Shown one piece after another: positions 43,872 to 52,727 of a DNA stretch of 64,000 bases. Below the pieces are notes generated by a model. It had not been told where the DNA came from and did no database searches. It saw only the letters and a list, made by a program, of their open reading frames with translations. Position 1 is the stretch's first letter, and each line of letters starts with the position of its first letter. This DNA is from Pseudomonas sp. PSB18 (GTDB lineage Bacteria; Pseudomonadota; Gammaproteobacteria; Pseudomonadales; Pseudomonadaceae): the NCBI RefSeq assembly GCF_014596565.1, contig NZ_NOIN01000010.1, positions 101,429 to 165,428 of the forward strand. Reading direction: 5' to 3'. Made by a program: the position numbers and the translations under genes.

Positions 43872-45809
43872 TCACGCCCGGGCAGCACGCCACGCCTCGA
43901 TCAACTCCACAAACCTGCCCTGCACCTGCTGGATCAGGGTTTCGTCATCGATTTCCCCCGCCAGCCAGGCCCGGCTCGGCTCCTGGAAAATCGTGCGACC
44001 CACGGCAAATCCCCGGCACGTCGTGCTCTGGCTGGCCTGGCGAAAACCCTCGGCCAAGGTGGCGGCCGGCGCGTTGAGCCCCAGGAGCACCACACCCCGA
44101 CAATAGGGATCACGCTGCTGGATCAGCTCGTCGAGCTGCTTCCACTCATCGGCAGTCTGGGCTTCGATCTTCCACCATGCCGGGTAGATGCCCAGGTTGT
44201 AGAGGCGCTTGAGCGCGCGGTACAGCACATCAGGATGCTGCGAGGGATGATCCTTCGGTGGAATCACCTCCAGCAGCAGTTCATGACCGCTGACCTGGGA
44301 GGCCTTGTAGAGCCCCATCAATTGCGCCTCCTGCTCCAGGCGCAGCAGCGGTTCGTCATCGGGGTGGAACTGCACCAGGCACTTGATGATTTGCTCGCTG
44401 GGCCAGGCGATCAGATTGCTGCCGATGGAGCGCCCGTGCTCGAACGCCAGCGGCCGCGAGCCTTGTACTTCCACCGGTCGCGCGACCCACCAGCCGCGCC
44501 CGGTGGCGGCGTTCAACGAGTCCTGGCCAAAGCGTTGGTCGGCCAGCAGCCCGACATCGGCCTCGACGCCCTGGCGCTGCAGGTCGGCTTCGACCCGTTC
44601 CACCGCCTGGATGAACAGTTGCTTGAGTGCACCAATGCAACTCAGGTCTCGATCTCCCTTTTGCGCCAGTTCCACCAATTGCCAACGATGATCGAAGGCA
44701 AAGATGAACAGTTGCTTCCAGGCCTTGCGCGGTACGCTGACCTGATGCAACCGCTGCAGCACAAGGTCCTGGTCCGGCCGGGTGATCGGCACCGGGCTAT
44801 CAAACAGATAGTCGAGTTCGGCCCGGGTCGGCATCGCCGGCGCGCAGCCGTGACGCGACACCACCAGGCCGCCACAGGCGTTGGCCAATTGGCAGCAGCG
44901 CTCATCGCTGGCGTCCTCCAGCCAGCCGGCGAGGAAGCCCGACATGAACGCATCGCCAGCGCCCAGTACATTCAGGACTTCGACCCGGACCCCCGGATAA
45001 ATGGCGCCATCCTCGAGTCGGGCCGGGATGGCGCCGTGAATCACCGTGCAACCCTGCGGGCCGAGCTTGACCACCAGGGTGGCCGCCGTCAGCGAACGGA
45101 CGGTACGCAGCGCCGTCAGCAGATCTTCGCTGCCGCCGGCAATCAGGAATTCTTCTTCGGTGCCGACGATCAGGTCGAAACGCGGCAGGATGCCTTGCAC
45201 ATGCTGGCTGACTTTCTGGTCGGCGACGAAACGGGTTTCCCCATCGGCCTTGCCCGTCAGGCCCCAGAGCACCGGCCGGTAGTCGATGTCCAGTATGCGT
45301 TTGACGTTGTGTCTGGCGGCATGATCCAGCGCCTGGAGGCTGGCCTTGTAGACGCCTTCGGTAGAGAAATGAGTGCCGGTGATCAGCAGGGCCTTGCTCG
45401 AGGCGATGAAGGCCTCGTCAATGTCTTCAGCGCGCAGCGCCATGTCGGCACAGTTTTCCCGGTAGAACACCAAGGGAAAGGTTTCCCGATCCTTGATACC
45501 CAGCAAGACCAGGGCGGTCAGGCGCTCAGGGTCGACCTTGATGCCGCTGACATCGCAGCCTTCGCGCGCCAGGGATTCCACCAGGAAACGACCCATGTGG
45601 TCATCCCCAACCCGGCTCAACATCGCGGACCTGAGCCCAAGTCGCGCGGTACCGAAAGCGATGTTGGCCGACGAGCCGCCCAGGTATTTGGCGAAGCTCG
45701 ACACATCCTCCAGCCGCGCCCCGACTTGCTGCGCGTACAGGTCCACGCCCAGGCGTCCCAGGCAGATCACATCCAATTGACGCCCACTGGCAAAACGAGT
45801 CTGGCCCAT
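43872..45809 (-). CDS. iolC: Bifunctional 5-dehydro-2-deoxygluconokinase / phosphogluconate aldolase (IolC with DUF2090)
   Basis: The 645-residue protein joins an N-terminal PfkB-family kinase (about 1-320), with VICLGRLGVDLYAQQ, YLGGSSANIAFGTARLG and the catalytic NVLGAGDAFMSGFL (about 280-293), to a C-terminal DUF2090 domain (about 335-645) with FIFAFDHRWQLVEL. The kinase phosphorylates 2-deoxy-5-keto-gluconate. The DUF2090 part is thought to be the aldolase that splits the product, replacing a separate iolJ. I chose the ATG at 45809 after AGGAG. It is first in the leftward operon, divergent from the RpiR regulator. Confidence 0.94.
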   Translation of the reverse strand: MGQTRFASGRQLDVICLGRLGVDLYAQQVGARLEDVSSFAKYLGGSSANIAFGTARLGLRSAMLSRVGDDHMGRFLVESLAREGCDVSGIKVDPERLTALVLLGIKDRETFPLVFYRENCADMALRAEDIDEAFIASSKALLITGTHFSTEGVYKASLQALDHAARHNVKRILDIDYRPVLWGLTGKADGETRFVADQKVSQHVQGILPRFDLIVGTEEEFLIAGGSEDLLTALRTVRSLTAATLVVKLGPQGCTVIHGAIPARLEDGAIYPGVRVEVLNVLGAGDAFMSGFLAGWLEDASDERCCQLANACGGLVVSRHGCAPAMPTRAELDYLFDSPVPITRPDQDLVLQRLHQVSVPRKAWKQLFIFAFDHRWQLVELAQKGDRDLSCIGALKQLFIQAVERVEADLQRQGVEADVGLLADQRFGQDSLNAATGRGWWVARPVEVQGSRPLAFEHGRSIGSNLIAWPSEQIIKCLVQFHPDDEPLLRLEQEAQLMGLYKASQVSGHELLLEVIPPKDHPSQHPDVLYRALKRLYNLGIYPAWWKIEAQTADEWKQLDELIQQRDPYCRGVVLLGLNAPAATLAEGFRQASQSTTCRGFAVGRTIFQEPSRAWLAGEIDDETLIQQVQGRFVELIEAWRAARA

Positions 45810-46120
45810 GCTGGCTCCTGTTATTTTTATCAGCCTGCGTTCGCTGCCGGACCGGCGCCAACGCTCTTGGTGGATGCAGACTAAAACGAGCAAGGCCCAA
45901 CAATCAATAATTTTTCTATAAATTTTTTATGTGGAATATTTTTTCCAATAAACTTCCAATCAGCTGTATCAGACGCAGTGCGTCGTTTCAGTCATGGATT
46001 GCGACGTTACCCGTCATGATTTTCCCTGCGCCTACGCTGTAGACTGCGAGCAGCCAACTTATTGTCGAGGACCGGTCTTTTAGCGGACGGCCCTATAAGA
46101 ACAAGCCAGAAGGATTATCT
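45810..46120. other. Divergent iolC/iolR intergenic region
   Basis: This 311-base gap is AT-rich on its iolC side (45895-45960), where the operator-like motif lies, and has few other landmarks. It should contain promoters for the iol operon and for the regulator. No gene is seen. Confidence 0.7.
45932..45947. promoter_or_regulatory. Candidate IolR operator upstream of iolC
   Basis: TGGAA-TATTTT-TTCCA is a perfect inverted repeat of 5 bases around 6. GGAA-N6-TTCC is, from memory, the reported IolR operator in Sinorhizobium. It lies about 123 bases upstream of the iolC ATG. Confidence 0.65.
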
Positions 46121-47041
46121 ATGACCCGCCCCGATCTGCCGGCGCCATCCGAGAGCGCGTCCGAGGCCGCCCTCGCCAGCCCACCGATCAATGCCGAGCG
46201 TCTGTTGCAACTGATCACCGATGAATATGAAAGCCTGCCGCGCCAGCTCAAGCGCATTGCCAGCTACATGAGCCAGCAAAGCGACCGGATCATGGTGGAT
46301 CGCATCAGCGACATCGCCCGCGAGTGCGAAGTGCATCCGTCGGCCATCGTGCGCTTCTCCCAACGGTTCGGCTTCAGCGGGTTCAGCGAGATGCAGGCCT
46401 TGTTCCGCGAGGCCTACACCCATAAGACCACGCCGGTACAGAACTACCAGCAACGCATTCGCAGCATGATCGCCAACAAGTCGCAGAAAGCCAGCGGCGG
46501 CGACCTGGCACGCGAATGCATCAATGCCACGCTGTCGGGCATCGAGCGGCTGGGGCTGGAGCTGGACGACCAGGCGTTCGACAAGGCTGTCGACCTGGTG
46601 GTCAATGCCGACAACATCTATGTGGTGGGCGTGCGACGCTCCTTCGCGGTGGCCGATTACCTGGTCTATAACCTGCAGCACACCAACAAGCGTATCCATC
46701 TGGTTTCCGGCCTGGGGGGCAGTTATCGCGAGCAGATGCGCAGTGTGCGGGCCAATGACCTGGTGATCGCCATCAGCTTCACGCCCTACGGCAAGGAAAC
46801 CCAGCACTGTCTGCGCATCGCCCAACATCACCAGGCCAAGACGCTGATCATCACCGACAGCAACCTGTCGCCCCTGGCGAAACGGGCCAACACCGTGCTG
46901 CTGGTGAACGAAGGCAGCTCCTTCGCCTTCCGCTCGCTGAGCGCCACCCTGTGCCTGTGCCAGGCCTTGTTCATTGCTGTGGCCTATCGGCTGGAACTCA
47001 AGGTCGATGAGATTCATGAACAGGTGGGGTTCGAGGATTGA
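46121..47041 (+). CDS. iolR: RpiR-family transcriptional regulator, probable inositol repressor
   Basis: The 306-residue protein has the RpiR layout: an N-terminal HTH_6 domain (about 25-105, with LPRQLKRIASYMSQQSDRI and HPSAIVRFSQRFGFSGFSEMQ) and a C-terminal SIS sugar-phosphate-binding domain (about 150-280, with IYVVGVRRSFAVADYLVYN). It is divergent from iolC, and pseudomonad and rhizobial iol operons are repressed by such regulators, with a phosphorylated inositol intermediate as inducer. AAGGA precedes the ATG. The gene symbol is assigned from context. Confidence 0.88.
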   Translation: MTRPDLPAPSESASEAALASPPINAERLLQLITDEYESLPRQLKRIASYMSQQSDRIMVDRISDIARECEVHPSAIVRFSQRFGFSGFSEMQALFREAYTHKTTPVQNYQQRIRSMIANKSQKASGGDLARECINATLSGIERLGLELDDQAFDKAVDLVVNADNIYVVGVRRSFAVADYLVYNLQHTNKRIHLVSGLGGSYREQMRSVRANDLVIAISFTPYGKETQHCLRIAQHHQAKTLIITDSNLSPLAKRANTVLLVNEGSSFAFRSLSATLCLCQALFIAVAYRLELKVDEIHEQVGFED

Positions 47042-47063
47042 CGCTCGACCTACAACCCATCCC

Positions 47064-47155
47064 TGTGGGAGCAAAGCTTGCTCGCGACAGTGGCAGACCA
47101 GTCAACATTGTTGCTGACTCGCTTATCGCAATCGCGAGCAAGCTTTGCTCCCACA
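47064..47155. repeat. REPIN, AAGCTTGCTCGCGA variant
   Basis: Facing arms TGTGGGAGCAAAGCTTGCTCGCGA and its inverse, the same subfamily as 26693-26784. It lies between convergent iolR and hcnC. Confidence 0.9.
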
Positions 47156-47206
47156 GAGTTCCCGGGGTGGCTGCAAGTTCTGCGTTCACAACACTGGCTC
47201 GCTGTC

Positions 47207-48484
47207 TCAGGCCAACTCCACCTTCTTGGCTTCAGCAACCCTTGTCGCCACCTCGAAGCGATCCGCCAGGAACGGCGTGATATCCAGCGGCAGCGGCTCG
47301 TTGTTTACCAGCCTGTCCAGCAGGACCCCGGTGATGGCCGAGGTCAGGATGCCCGTACGGAAATGCCCGCAGGCATTGAGGTAGCCTTCCACGCCTCGCA
47401 TCGGCCCCAGGATCGGCAACTCATCGGGAGACCCCGGGCGCAGACCGGCCCAGGTTCGCTTGAGGTTGATGTCGGCCAGTTGCGGGATGCACCGCATCGC
47501 TCCCTGCACCAGCCCCTCGATCTCTGGATAGGTAGTGGTCACGTCGAAGCCCTTGTCCTCGGTGGTGCTGCCGATGAGGATCTCGCCGTTGTCTTTCTGC
47601 GCCACGTAGCAGTCGCTGGTGGTCAGGCAGCCGTTGAGAAGCTTCGGCATGCGCTCGGTCAGCAGGATCTGCCCCTTGACCGGCTTGACGGGAATCCGCA
47701 CGCCGGTGGCCTGCTCGCTCAGGTCCGCCGCCCAGGCACCGGTGGCATTGATCAGGGTCCGGCAATTGAAGGTTCCGGCCTCGGCGGTTTTTACTCCCGT
47801 CACCCGCGCCCCGCTGCGCAACACCTCGGTAACGTGGGTATTGAAGTACAGGTCGACACCATTCTGCCGGGCACCTTCGGTGTAAGCGTCGGCCAGCCGG
47901 AACGGGCTGACCTGGTGATCGCACAGGAATTCCAGGGCTCCCCGGGCCTCATGGCTGACGCTGGGCTCGGCCTCGCGCAGGGCGGTCTGGTCAAGCCAGC
48001 GCACCTGATCGGCCAGGTGGGGGATGCAGGCGACGATGTGCTCGGCATACAAGCGATCCTCATCATCGTAGATCACGAACTTGAGCCCGGTTTCCTCGAA
48101 CTTGATATCCATGCCATGGTTGTCCAGCAGTTCCCGGTGCAGTTGGGGGTACATCGCGTTGGACTGCAAGGCAAAGTCGAAGAACGACTGCGGCAGGATA
48201 TGTGGCGTGCTGGCATCCACTGCCACGGCCGCTCCCTGGGTCTGGCGCTTGCGGTTGGCCGACATCATGCGAAAGAAGATCACCCCGCACCCCAACCCCA
48301 CCGACTCGCCAATGGCCCACAGACCGCCGGCCGAAGCGCGGGTCGCGTTACCGGGACGCTTGGCGTCGATCAGGGCGACTTTCAGGTGCTTGCGCTTGGA
48401 CAACTGGTAGGCACAGGACGCGCCGATCACGCCGCCACCGGCGATGACCACATCGTAGTCCCGGGTCTCTGGATGCTTAGTCAT
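47207..48484 (-). CDS. hcnC: Hydrogen cyanide synthase subunit HcnC
   Basis: HcnABC is a membrane-associated flavoenzyme that oxidises glycine to HCN and CO2. HcnC is an FAD-dependent glycine/D-amino-acid oxidase-like subunit. The 425-residue protein has the dinucleotide motif VVIAGGGVIGASCAYQL (about residues 12-28), ASAGGLWAIGESVGLGCGV (about 50-68) and YLNACGHFRTGILTSAITG (about 366-384), which match my memory of HcnC almost word for word and are much closer than opine or hydroxyproline oxidases. It overlaps hcnB by 8 bases. Confidence 0.92.
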   Translation of the reverse strand: MTKHPETRDYDVVIAGGGVIGASCAYQLSKRKHLKVALIDAKRPGNATRASAGGLWAIGESVGLGCGVIFFRMMSANRKRQTQGAAVAVDASTPHILPQSFFDFALQSNAMYPQLHRELLDNHGMDIKFEETGLKFVIYDDEDRLYAEHIVACIPHLADQVRWLDQTALREAEPSVSHEARGALEFLCDHQVSPFRLADAYTEGARQNGVDLYFNTHVTEVLRSGARVTGVKTAEAGTFNCRTLINATGAWAADLSEQATGVRIPVKPVKGQILLTERMPKLLNGCLTTSDCYVAQKDNGEILIGSTTEDKGFDVTTTYPEIEGLVQGAMRCIPQLADINLKRTWAGLRPGSPDELPILGPMRGVEGYLNACGHFRTGILTSAITGVLLDRLVNNEPLPLDITPFLADRFEVATRVAEAKKVELA

Positions 48485-49886
48485 GCCGGGCGGCCTCCAT
48501 GCCAACATTGCGGAACGCTGAAAACGGTATCGGATCGATCGGAAAGCGTGGTCGCAGCCAGCCGACATCGGCACGCCCGGTGGCTTCGCGCAGGCGGTCG
48601 CTGCAGTACCCCACGCACATCCGCCCCTGGCAATCGCCCATGCTCACGCGGGTGCGCATCTTCAGGCTGGCCATGTCCTGCACGCCCTGTTCCAGGGCCC
48701 GGTCGATGTCGGCGCGGGTGGCGTGCTCACAGCGGCAGATCACCGTGTCGGCCGTCGGCAACGCGATTTGCCCGGCACCGCGCCGGGTGTAGCGGTCCAC
48801 GGCGGCACGGAAGCGGATGATCCGGTCCAACTTCGCCTGATACTGCCCGCGGCGCTCGAGCGCGGCACGGGAATCCAGCACATTGCATTGCATCAGGACC
48901 GACAGCGCGGCAATACGCCCGCTCAACATGGCCGCTTCACCGCCACGAATCCCGCCCATGTCACCGGCCAGGTGGATGTGCGCCTCGCTGCTTTGCTGCC
49001 AGGCATCGGACACCGCCCGCAGGTAGCCATCGTCGCTGAAGCCATGTTCCAGGCCCATCTGCTGGCTCAACTGGGTACGCGGAATGAAACCGTAGCCGAC
49101 CGCCAGCGTCTGGGCCGGCACTTGTTCGGCACGTTCGAGGTCGGGCTCCCAGTCGCTGGAATACGGCGCGACGGTGACCATATTCAATTCGCCCTCGCCA
49201 TGGGCCTGCACCAAGCCCCAGCCATAACGCAGGGGTATGCGATAACGCTTGAGGTAGGCCAGCATGCTCAGGCCATCGAGGAAAAGCTGCGGCTTGTTCA
49301 GCAACGCCAGGCTTTCCCTGGCGATCCGGCCGAATGCGCAGGCTTCATAGACACCGGCCACGGCCACCCCCGCGGCATGCAGCTGACACGCCACCAGCGG
49401 CAGCAACGGACCGGTACCGGCGATCACCACCGGGCTCGGCGGCTTGACCACCCCGCTCTTGATCTGCAGTTGCAGGCCACCGAGCAACATCACCCCCGGC
49501 AACGTCCAGCCGGGGAACGGCACACTGCGCTCATGACAACCGGCCGCCAGGACCAGATGGGAATAGGCGACCTCGCACACGCGCTCCTCGGCATCGAGCA
49601 ACATCAGCGCGCGCAACCCCTCGGCCCCGACGACGCGGTGGTTGAGCCGGACGTCAATCAGCCCGGCGTGCCGGTCGAACTCGCCGTGGAGTTTTTCCAG
49701 GGCTTCGCTGTAGCGCGGTCCCAGGTAGTCGAGGCTGACGCCGTCGCGCAATGGCCCTCGATACACCACGCCACCCAAGCGCGGCGCCTCTTCAAGCAAG
49801 GTGCAGCGCAGCCCATGTGCCGCCAGCTCGATGGCGGCCGCCATACCCGCCGGCCCACCGCCGACAATCACCGGATCGAGGTTCAT
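48477..49886 (-). CDS. hcnB: Hydrogen cyanide synthase subunit HcnB
   Basis: A 469-residue FAD protein with VIVGGGPAGMAAAIELA (about residues 6-22), GGVVYRGPLRDGVSLDYLG (about 38-56), a second nucleotide-binding segment VVIAGTGPLLPLVACQL and a C-terminal BFD-like [2Fe-2S] cluster region (CRCEH near residue 380, then CQGRMCVGYC near 422-431). The domain order and length match HcnB. It is coupled to hcnA by an ATGA overlap and to hcnC by 8 bases. Confidence 0.93.
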   Translation of the reverse strand: MNLDPVIVGGGPAGMAAAIELAAHGLRCTLLEEAPRLGGVVYRGPLRDGVSLDYLGPRYSEALEKLHGEFDRHAGLIDVRLNHRVVGAEGLRALMLLDAEERVCEVAYSHLVLAAGCHERSVPFPGWTLPGVMLLGGLQLQIKSGVVKPPSPVVIAGTGPLLPLVACQLHAAGVAVAGVYEACAFGRIARESLALLNKPQLFLDGLSMLAYLKRYRIPLRYGWGLVQAHGEGELNMVTVAPYSSDWEPDLERAEQVPAQTLAVGYGFIPRTQLSQQMGLEHGFSDDGYLRAVSDAWQQSSEAHIHLAGDMGGIRGGEAAMLSGRIAALSVLMQCNVLDSRAALERRGQYQAKLDRIIRFRAAVDRYTRRGAGQIALPTADTVICRCEHATRADIDRALEQGVQDMASLKMRTRVSMGDCQGRMCVGYCSDRLREATGRADVGWLRPRFPIDPIPFSAFRNVGMEAARHD

Positions 49887-50206
49887 GGCGCCTCCGTTTC
49901 GACGATGCGGTTGGTCCGGGTTTCGATCTGCATGCCGGGGCGCACCTGGGTCTGGCAGGCGCGACGCTTGTGACGGCCGTCGATCCTGACCAGGCAGCAT
50001 TGGCAGACGCCCATGCCGCAGTAGGCGCCGCTGATCTGGCCATGATCGTTGCGGGCCACCTGGCGTTGGCCCTGGGACTGGATGACGGTCAGGACGGTTT
50101 CGCCCCGGGCGGCATTGACGATGCGCCCGTCCAGGTGCACCGTCATGTCGGGCCGGGTCAACGGCTGGATATCGAATTTTTGGCGTAGAAGGTCTTGAGG
50201 CTGCAT
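49883..50206 (-). CDS. hcnA: Hydrogen cyanide synthase subunit HcnA
   Basis: A 107-residue plant-type [2Fe-2S] ferredoxin-like subunit. The cluster cysteines are Cys63-x4-Cys68-x2-Cys71 and Cys84, with the conserved ARNDHGQISGAYCGMGVCQC segment (51-70). It should pass electrons from glycine oxidation to the respiratory chain. The start at 50206 has AAGGAAG upstream. It is the first gene of the hcnABC operon. Leader AAGGA motifs suggest RsmA/RsmE control, as known for hcn in fluorescent pseudomonads, but this is inference. Confidence 0.93.
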   Translation of the reverse strand: MQPQDLLRQKFDIQPLTRPDMTVHLDGRIVNAARGETVLTVIQSQGQRQVARNDHGQISGAYCGMGVCQCCLVRIDGRHKRRACQTQVRPGMQIETRTNRIVETEAP

Positions 50207-50507
50207 GATGCTGCTCTTCCTTGATGCTTTTATTGAATGCTTTATTGAAGACCGGTGAGGTCTCGGCTCCTTGCGGCACACCATCACCGGTTAGCGTCGG
50301 TACCCGACAGCGACAGCGCGCCAAAGCAGGGCAACGGACGCAACATATAGTGCGCACCCGATTCATGTTAGGGATTATTTGTGACCAAGTGTTGATCCAG
50401 GCCAGTGAAACCGCTTGCCCGTCCATGAACTTTTTTTCAGAAAGCCGACAGGTTTTCTTTGGCAGAATGCTGCGCAATGGCATCAATTTCTCAACTCGGT
50501 ACCGCCC
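50207..50507. other. Divergent hcnA / response-regulator intergenic region
   Basis: The 301-base gap carries the hcn promoter on the minus strand and the two-component promoter on the plus strand. Two AAGGA motifs, at the hcnA ribosome site and at about 50271-50275, lie in the hcn leader. Confidence 0.6.
50344..50388 (-). promoter_or_regulatory. Candidate hcn promoter with a weak ANR (FNR-like) box
   Basis: On the minus strand TTGGTCACAAATAA (50375-50388) resembles the ANR/FNR consensus TTGAT-N4-ATCAA at seven of ten positions. A TATATG -10-like hexamer (50344-50349) follows after 25 bases. ANR control of hcn in low oxygen is established in P. protegens and P. aeruginosa; this exact site is a guess. 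Confidence 0.35.
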
Positions 50508-51191
50508 ATGAACCGCATCCTGACCATCGAAGACGACGCCGTGACCGCCCGTGAAATCGTTGCCGAGCTGACCCGTAACGGCCTCAACGTCGACTGGGTC
50601 GATAACGGTCGCGAAGGCCTGGAACGCGCGGTGAGCGGTGACTACGACCTGATTACCCTCGACCGCATGCTGCCCGAGCTCGACGGCCTGGTGATCGTCA
50701 CGACATTGCGCACCATGGGCGTGGCGACACCGATCCTGATGATCAGCGCCCTTTCCGATGTTGACGAGCGTGTCCGTGGCCTGCGGGCCGGTGGCGACGA
50801 TTACCTGACCAAACCGTTCGCCACCGATGAAATGGCCGCCCGCGTCGAAGTACTGCTGCGGCGCAACAACGGCGCCCGGGAGCCGGAAACCATCCTGCGG
50901 GTGGCCGATCTGGAACTGGATCTGATCAGCCGCGAGGCCAGCCGCAACGGGCAACTGCTCAGCCTGCTGCCCACCGAATACAAACTGCTGGAGTTCCTGA
51001 TGCGCAACAGCGGGCAGATTCTTTCACGCATGATGATTTTCGAGGAAGTCTGGGGCTATCACTTCGACCCCGGCACCAACCTGATCGACGTCCATATCGG
51101 TCGCCTGCGCAAGAAAATCGATCCGCCGGGCCTGGAACCGCTGATTCGCACCGTGCGGGGTTCGGGCTATGTCATTGCTGAACCCTGCTAA
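50508..51191 (+). CDS. OmpR-family response regulator
   Basis: A 227-residue regulator with a receiver domain (about 1-118, acidic pocket EDD near residues 7-9, phospho-acceptor Asp in TLDRMLPELDG, Lys in LTKPF) and a winged-helix DNA-binding domain (about 130-225, with LLPTEYKLLEFLMRNSGQI and TVRGSGYVI). The start at 50508 gives MNRILTIEDDA. It overlaps the following sensor kinase gene by 23 bases. It is divergent from hcnA, but a regulatory link is not shown. The signal is unknown. Confidence 0.93.
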   Translation: MNRILTIEDDAVTAREIVAELTRNGLNVDWVDNGREGLERAVSGDYDLITLDRMLPELDGLVIVTTLRTMGVATPILMISALSDVDERVRGLRAGGDDYLTKPFATDEMAARVEVLLRRNNGAREPETILRVADLELDLISREASRNGQLLSLLPTEYKLLEFLMRNSGQILSRMMIFEEVWGYHFDPGTNLIDVHIGRLRKKIDPPGLEPLIRTVRGSGYVIAEPC

Positions 51192-52554
51192 GGGCTGGCG
51201 CTCTTCCAGCAGCCGCCTGCTGGCACTGTACAGTGCACTGTTCGTGCTCTGGAGCGCGATCCTGATGGGGGTGATGTATTACGAGGTATTCGGCTACCTC
51301 GACAGCCTGGCCAAGCACTCCCTGATGCAGCGCCAGCACCTGTTCGCCCGCATCCACGGCGATCAGCTGGAAGACGCGCTCATGGCCAGCCTGACCCTGG
51401 ACGACCGCGGTGTCGACGCCTACGGCCTGTTCGATCCCCAACTGCGGCACCTGAGCGGGCCGATCCTGCGGATTCCCACCGACCTGCCGCTGGACGGCAA
51501 AATCCACATACTCGGCGATTGTGTCGACTACGACGACCCGAGCGTACCCTCCGACAGTTGCGATGCCGTGGCGAGCCGGACCCAGGACGGGCGCTGGCTG
51601 GTACTGGCGCGGGACAACGGCTCACTCTTCGCGGTGACCCGCATCATCCTCCACGCGCTGTTGTGGGGGGTGTCGCTGACCATTCTGCCGGGGATTGCCG
51701 GTTGGCATCTCTTGCGCCGCCGACCGCTGCAGCGCATCCGTAAACTGCAGGCCAGTGCCGAGGCCATCGTCGCCGGCGACCTGACCCATCGTCTGCCGCT
51801 GTCGAGCCGGCGGGATGAGCTGGACATGCTGGCGGCAATCGTCAATGCCATGCTCGATCGCATCGAACGCCTGATGAACGAGGTCAAGGGCGTGTGCGAC
51901 AACATCGCCCACGACCTGCGCACGCCGCTGACCCGCCTGCGTGCCCAGCTTTATCGTATCCAGCAGCAAGCCGCGGATGGATCCCCCGAGGCCTTGCAGA
52001 TGGATCAGGTGATTGCCGAGACCGATACCCTGATGGCGCGGTTCCGAGGCTTGCTGCGGATCTCCGAATTGGAAGACCAGCAGCGTCGCTCGGGCTTCGT
52101 GCGCGTCGACCCGCTGCAGTTGCTACAGGAACTGCATGACTTCTATCTGCCCCTGGCCGAGGAAGGCGAGCTGTTCTTCAGCCTCGAAGTGCCCGAGACC
52201 CTGCCCCTGCTGAACGGCGACCGGGCCTTGTTGTTCGAGGCAGTGTCGAACCTGTTGAGCAACTCCATCAAGTTCACCCCGGCGGGAGGCAAAGTGATTC
52301 TGCGCGGTATCGACCAGGGCGATAGCACCCGCATCGAAGTACTCGACTCCGGCCCCGGCATTCCGGAGCCAGAGCGCAAGGCCGTGTTCCGCCGCTTCTA
52401 TCGCGCCGAGGGCAGCAGTCACCATGGCGGGTTTGGCCTGGGCCTGTCGATCGTCGCGGCGATTGTCAATTTGCACGGCTTCACATTGGAGGTGGGCAGC
52501 AGCGAATACGGCGGCGCGCGGCTGGCGCTCGATTGCCGGGCGACGCTGTTGTAA
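51169..52554 (+). CDS. Two-component sensor histidine kinase
   Basis: A 461-residue membrane kinase. Two membrane helices (about 15-38 and 155-178) enclose a periplasmic sensor of about 115 residues that contains the two cysteines in GDCVDYDDPSVPSDSCDA. HAMP (about 180-235), the H-box NIAHDLRTPLTRLR (about 244-257), the N-box LSNSIKFTP and G-boxes LDSGPGIP and GFGLGLSIVAA follow. All catalytic parts look intact. It forms an operon with the overlapping response-regulator gene. Confidence 0.93.
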   Translation: MSLLNPAKGWRSSSSRLLALYSALFVLWSAILMGVMYYEVFGYLDSLAKHSLMQRQHLFARIHGDQLEDALMASLTLDDRGVDAYGLFDPQLRHLSGPILRIPTDLPLDGKIHILGDCVDYDDPSVPSDSCDAVASRTQDGRWLVLARDNGSLFAVTRIILHALLWGVSLTILPGIAGWHLLRRRPLQRIRKLQASAEAIVAGDLTHRLPLSSRRDELDMLAAIVNAMLDRIERLMNEVKGVCDNIAHDLRTPLTRLRAQLYRIQQQAADGSPEALQMDQVIAETDTLMARFRGLLRISELEDQQRRSGFVRVDPLQLLQELHDFYLPLAEEGELFFSLEVPETLPLLNGDRALLFEAVSNLLSNSIKFTPAGGKVILRGIDQGDSTRIEVLDSGPGIPEPERKAVFRRFYRAEGSSHHGGFGLGLSIVAAIVNLHGFTLEVGSSEYGGARLALDCRATLL

Positions 52555-52573
52555 AGATCGAACCCAGTCCACC

Positions 52574-52704
52574 TGTGGCGAGGGGATTTAGCGAAACGTC
52601 GCACCGCCCCGCTGGGGTGCGAAGCAGCCCAAAAATAGTCACGTGATCGACGAACTTAGGAGGGGCCGCTCCGCGACCCAGCGGGGATAAATCCCCTCGC
52701 CACA
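52574..52704. repeat. REPIN-like inverted repeat (GTGGCGAGGGGATTTA type)
   Basis: Facing arms TGTGGCGAGGGGATTTA and TAAATCCCCTCGCCACA. It lies between the convergent kinase and DUF1652 genes. It shares the CGAAACGTCGCACCGCCCCG block with 33790-33838. Confidence 0.88.
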
Positions 52705-52727
52705 GAAGACTGCATTCAGTTGATTAT

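Noticed and set aside
47207..50206. The three-gene flavoenzyme operon as opine or D-hydroxyproline dehydrogenase
   Set aside because: Subunit sizes could fit, but HcnC segments such as YLNACGHFRTGILTSAITG and the HcnA cysteine pattern match cyanide synthase from memory, and no opine or hydroxyproline genes are nearby.
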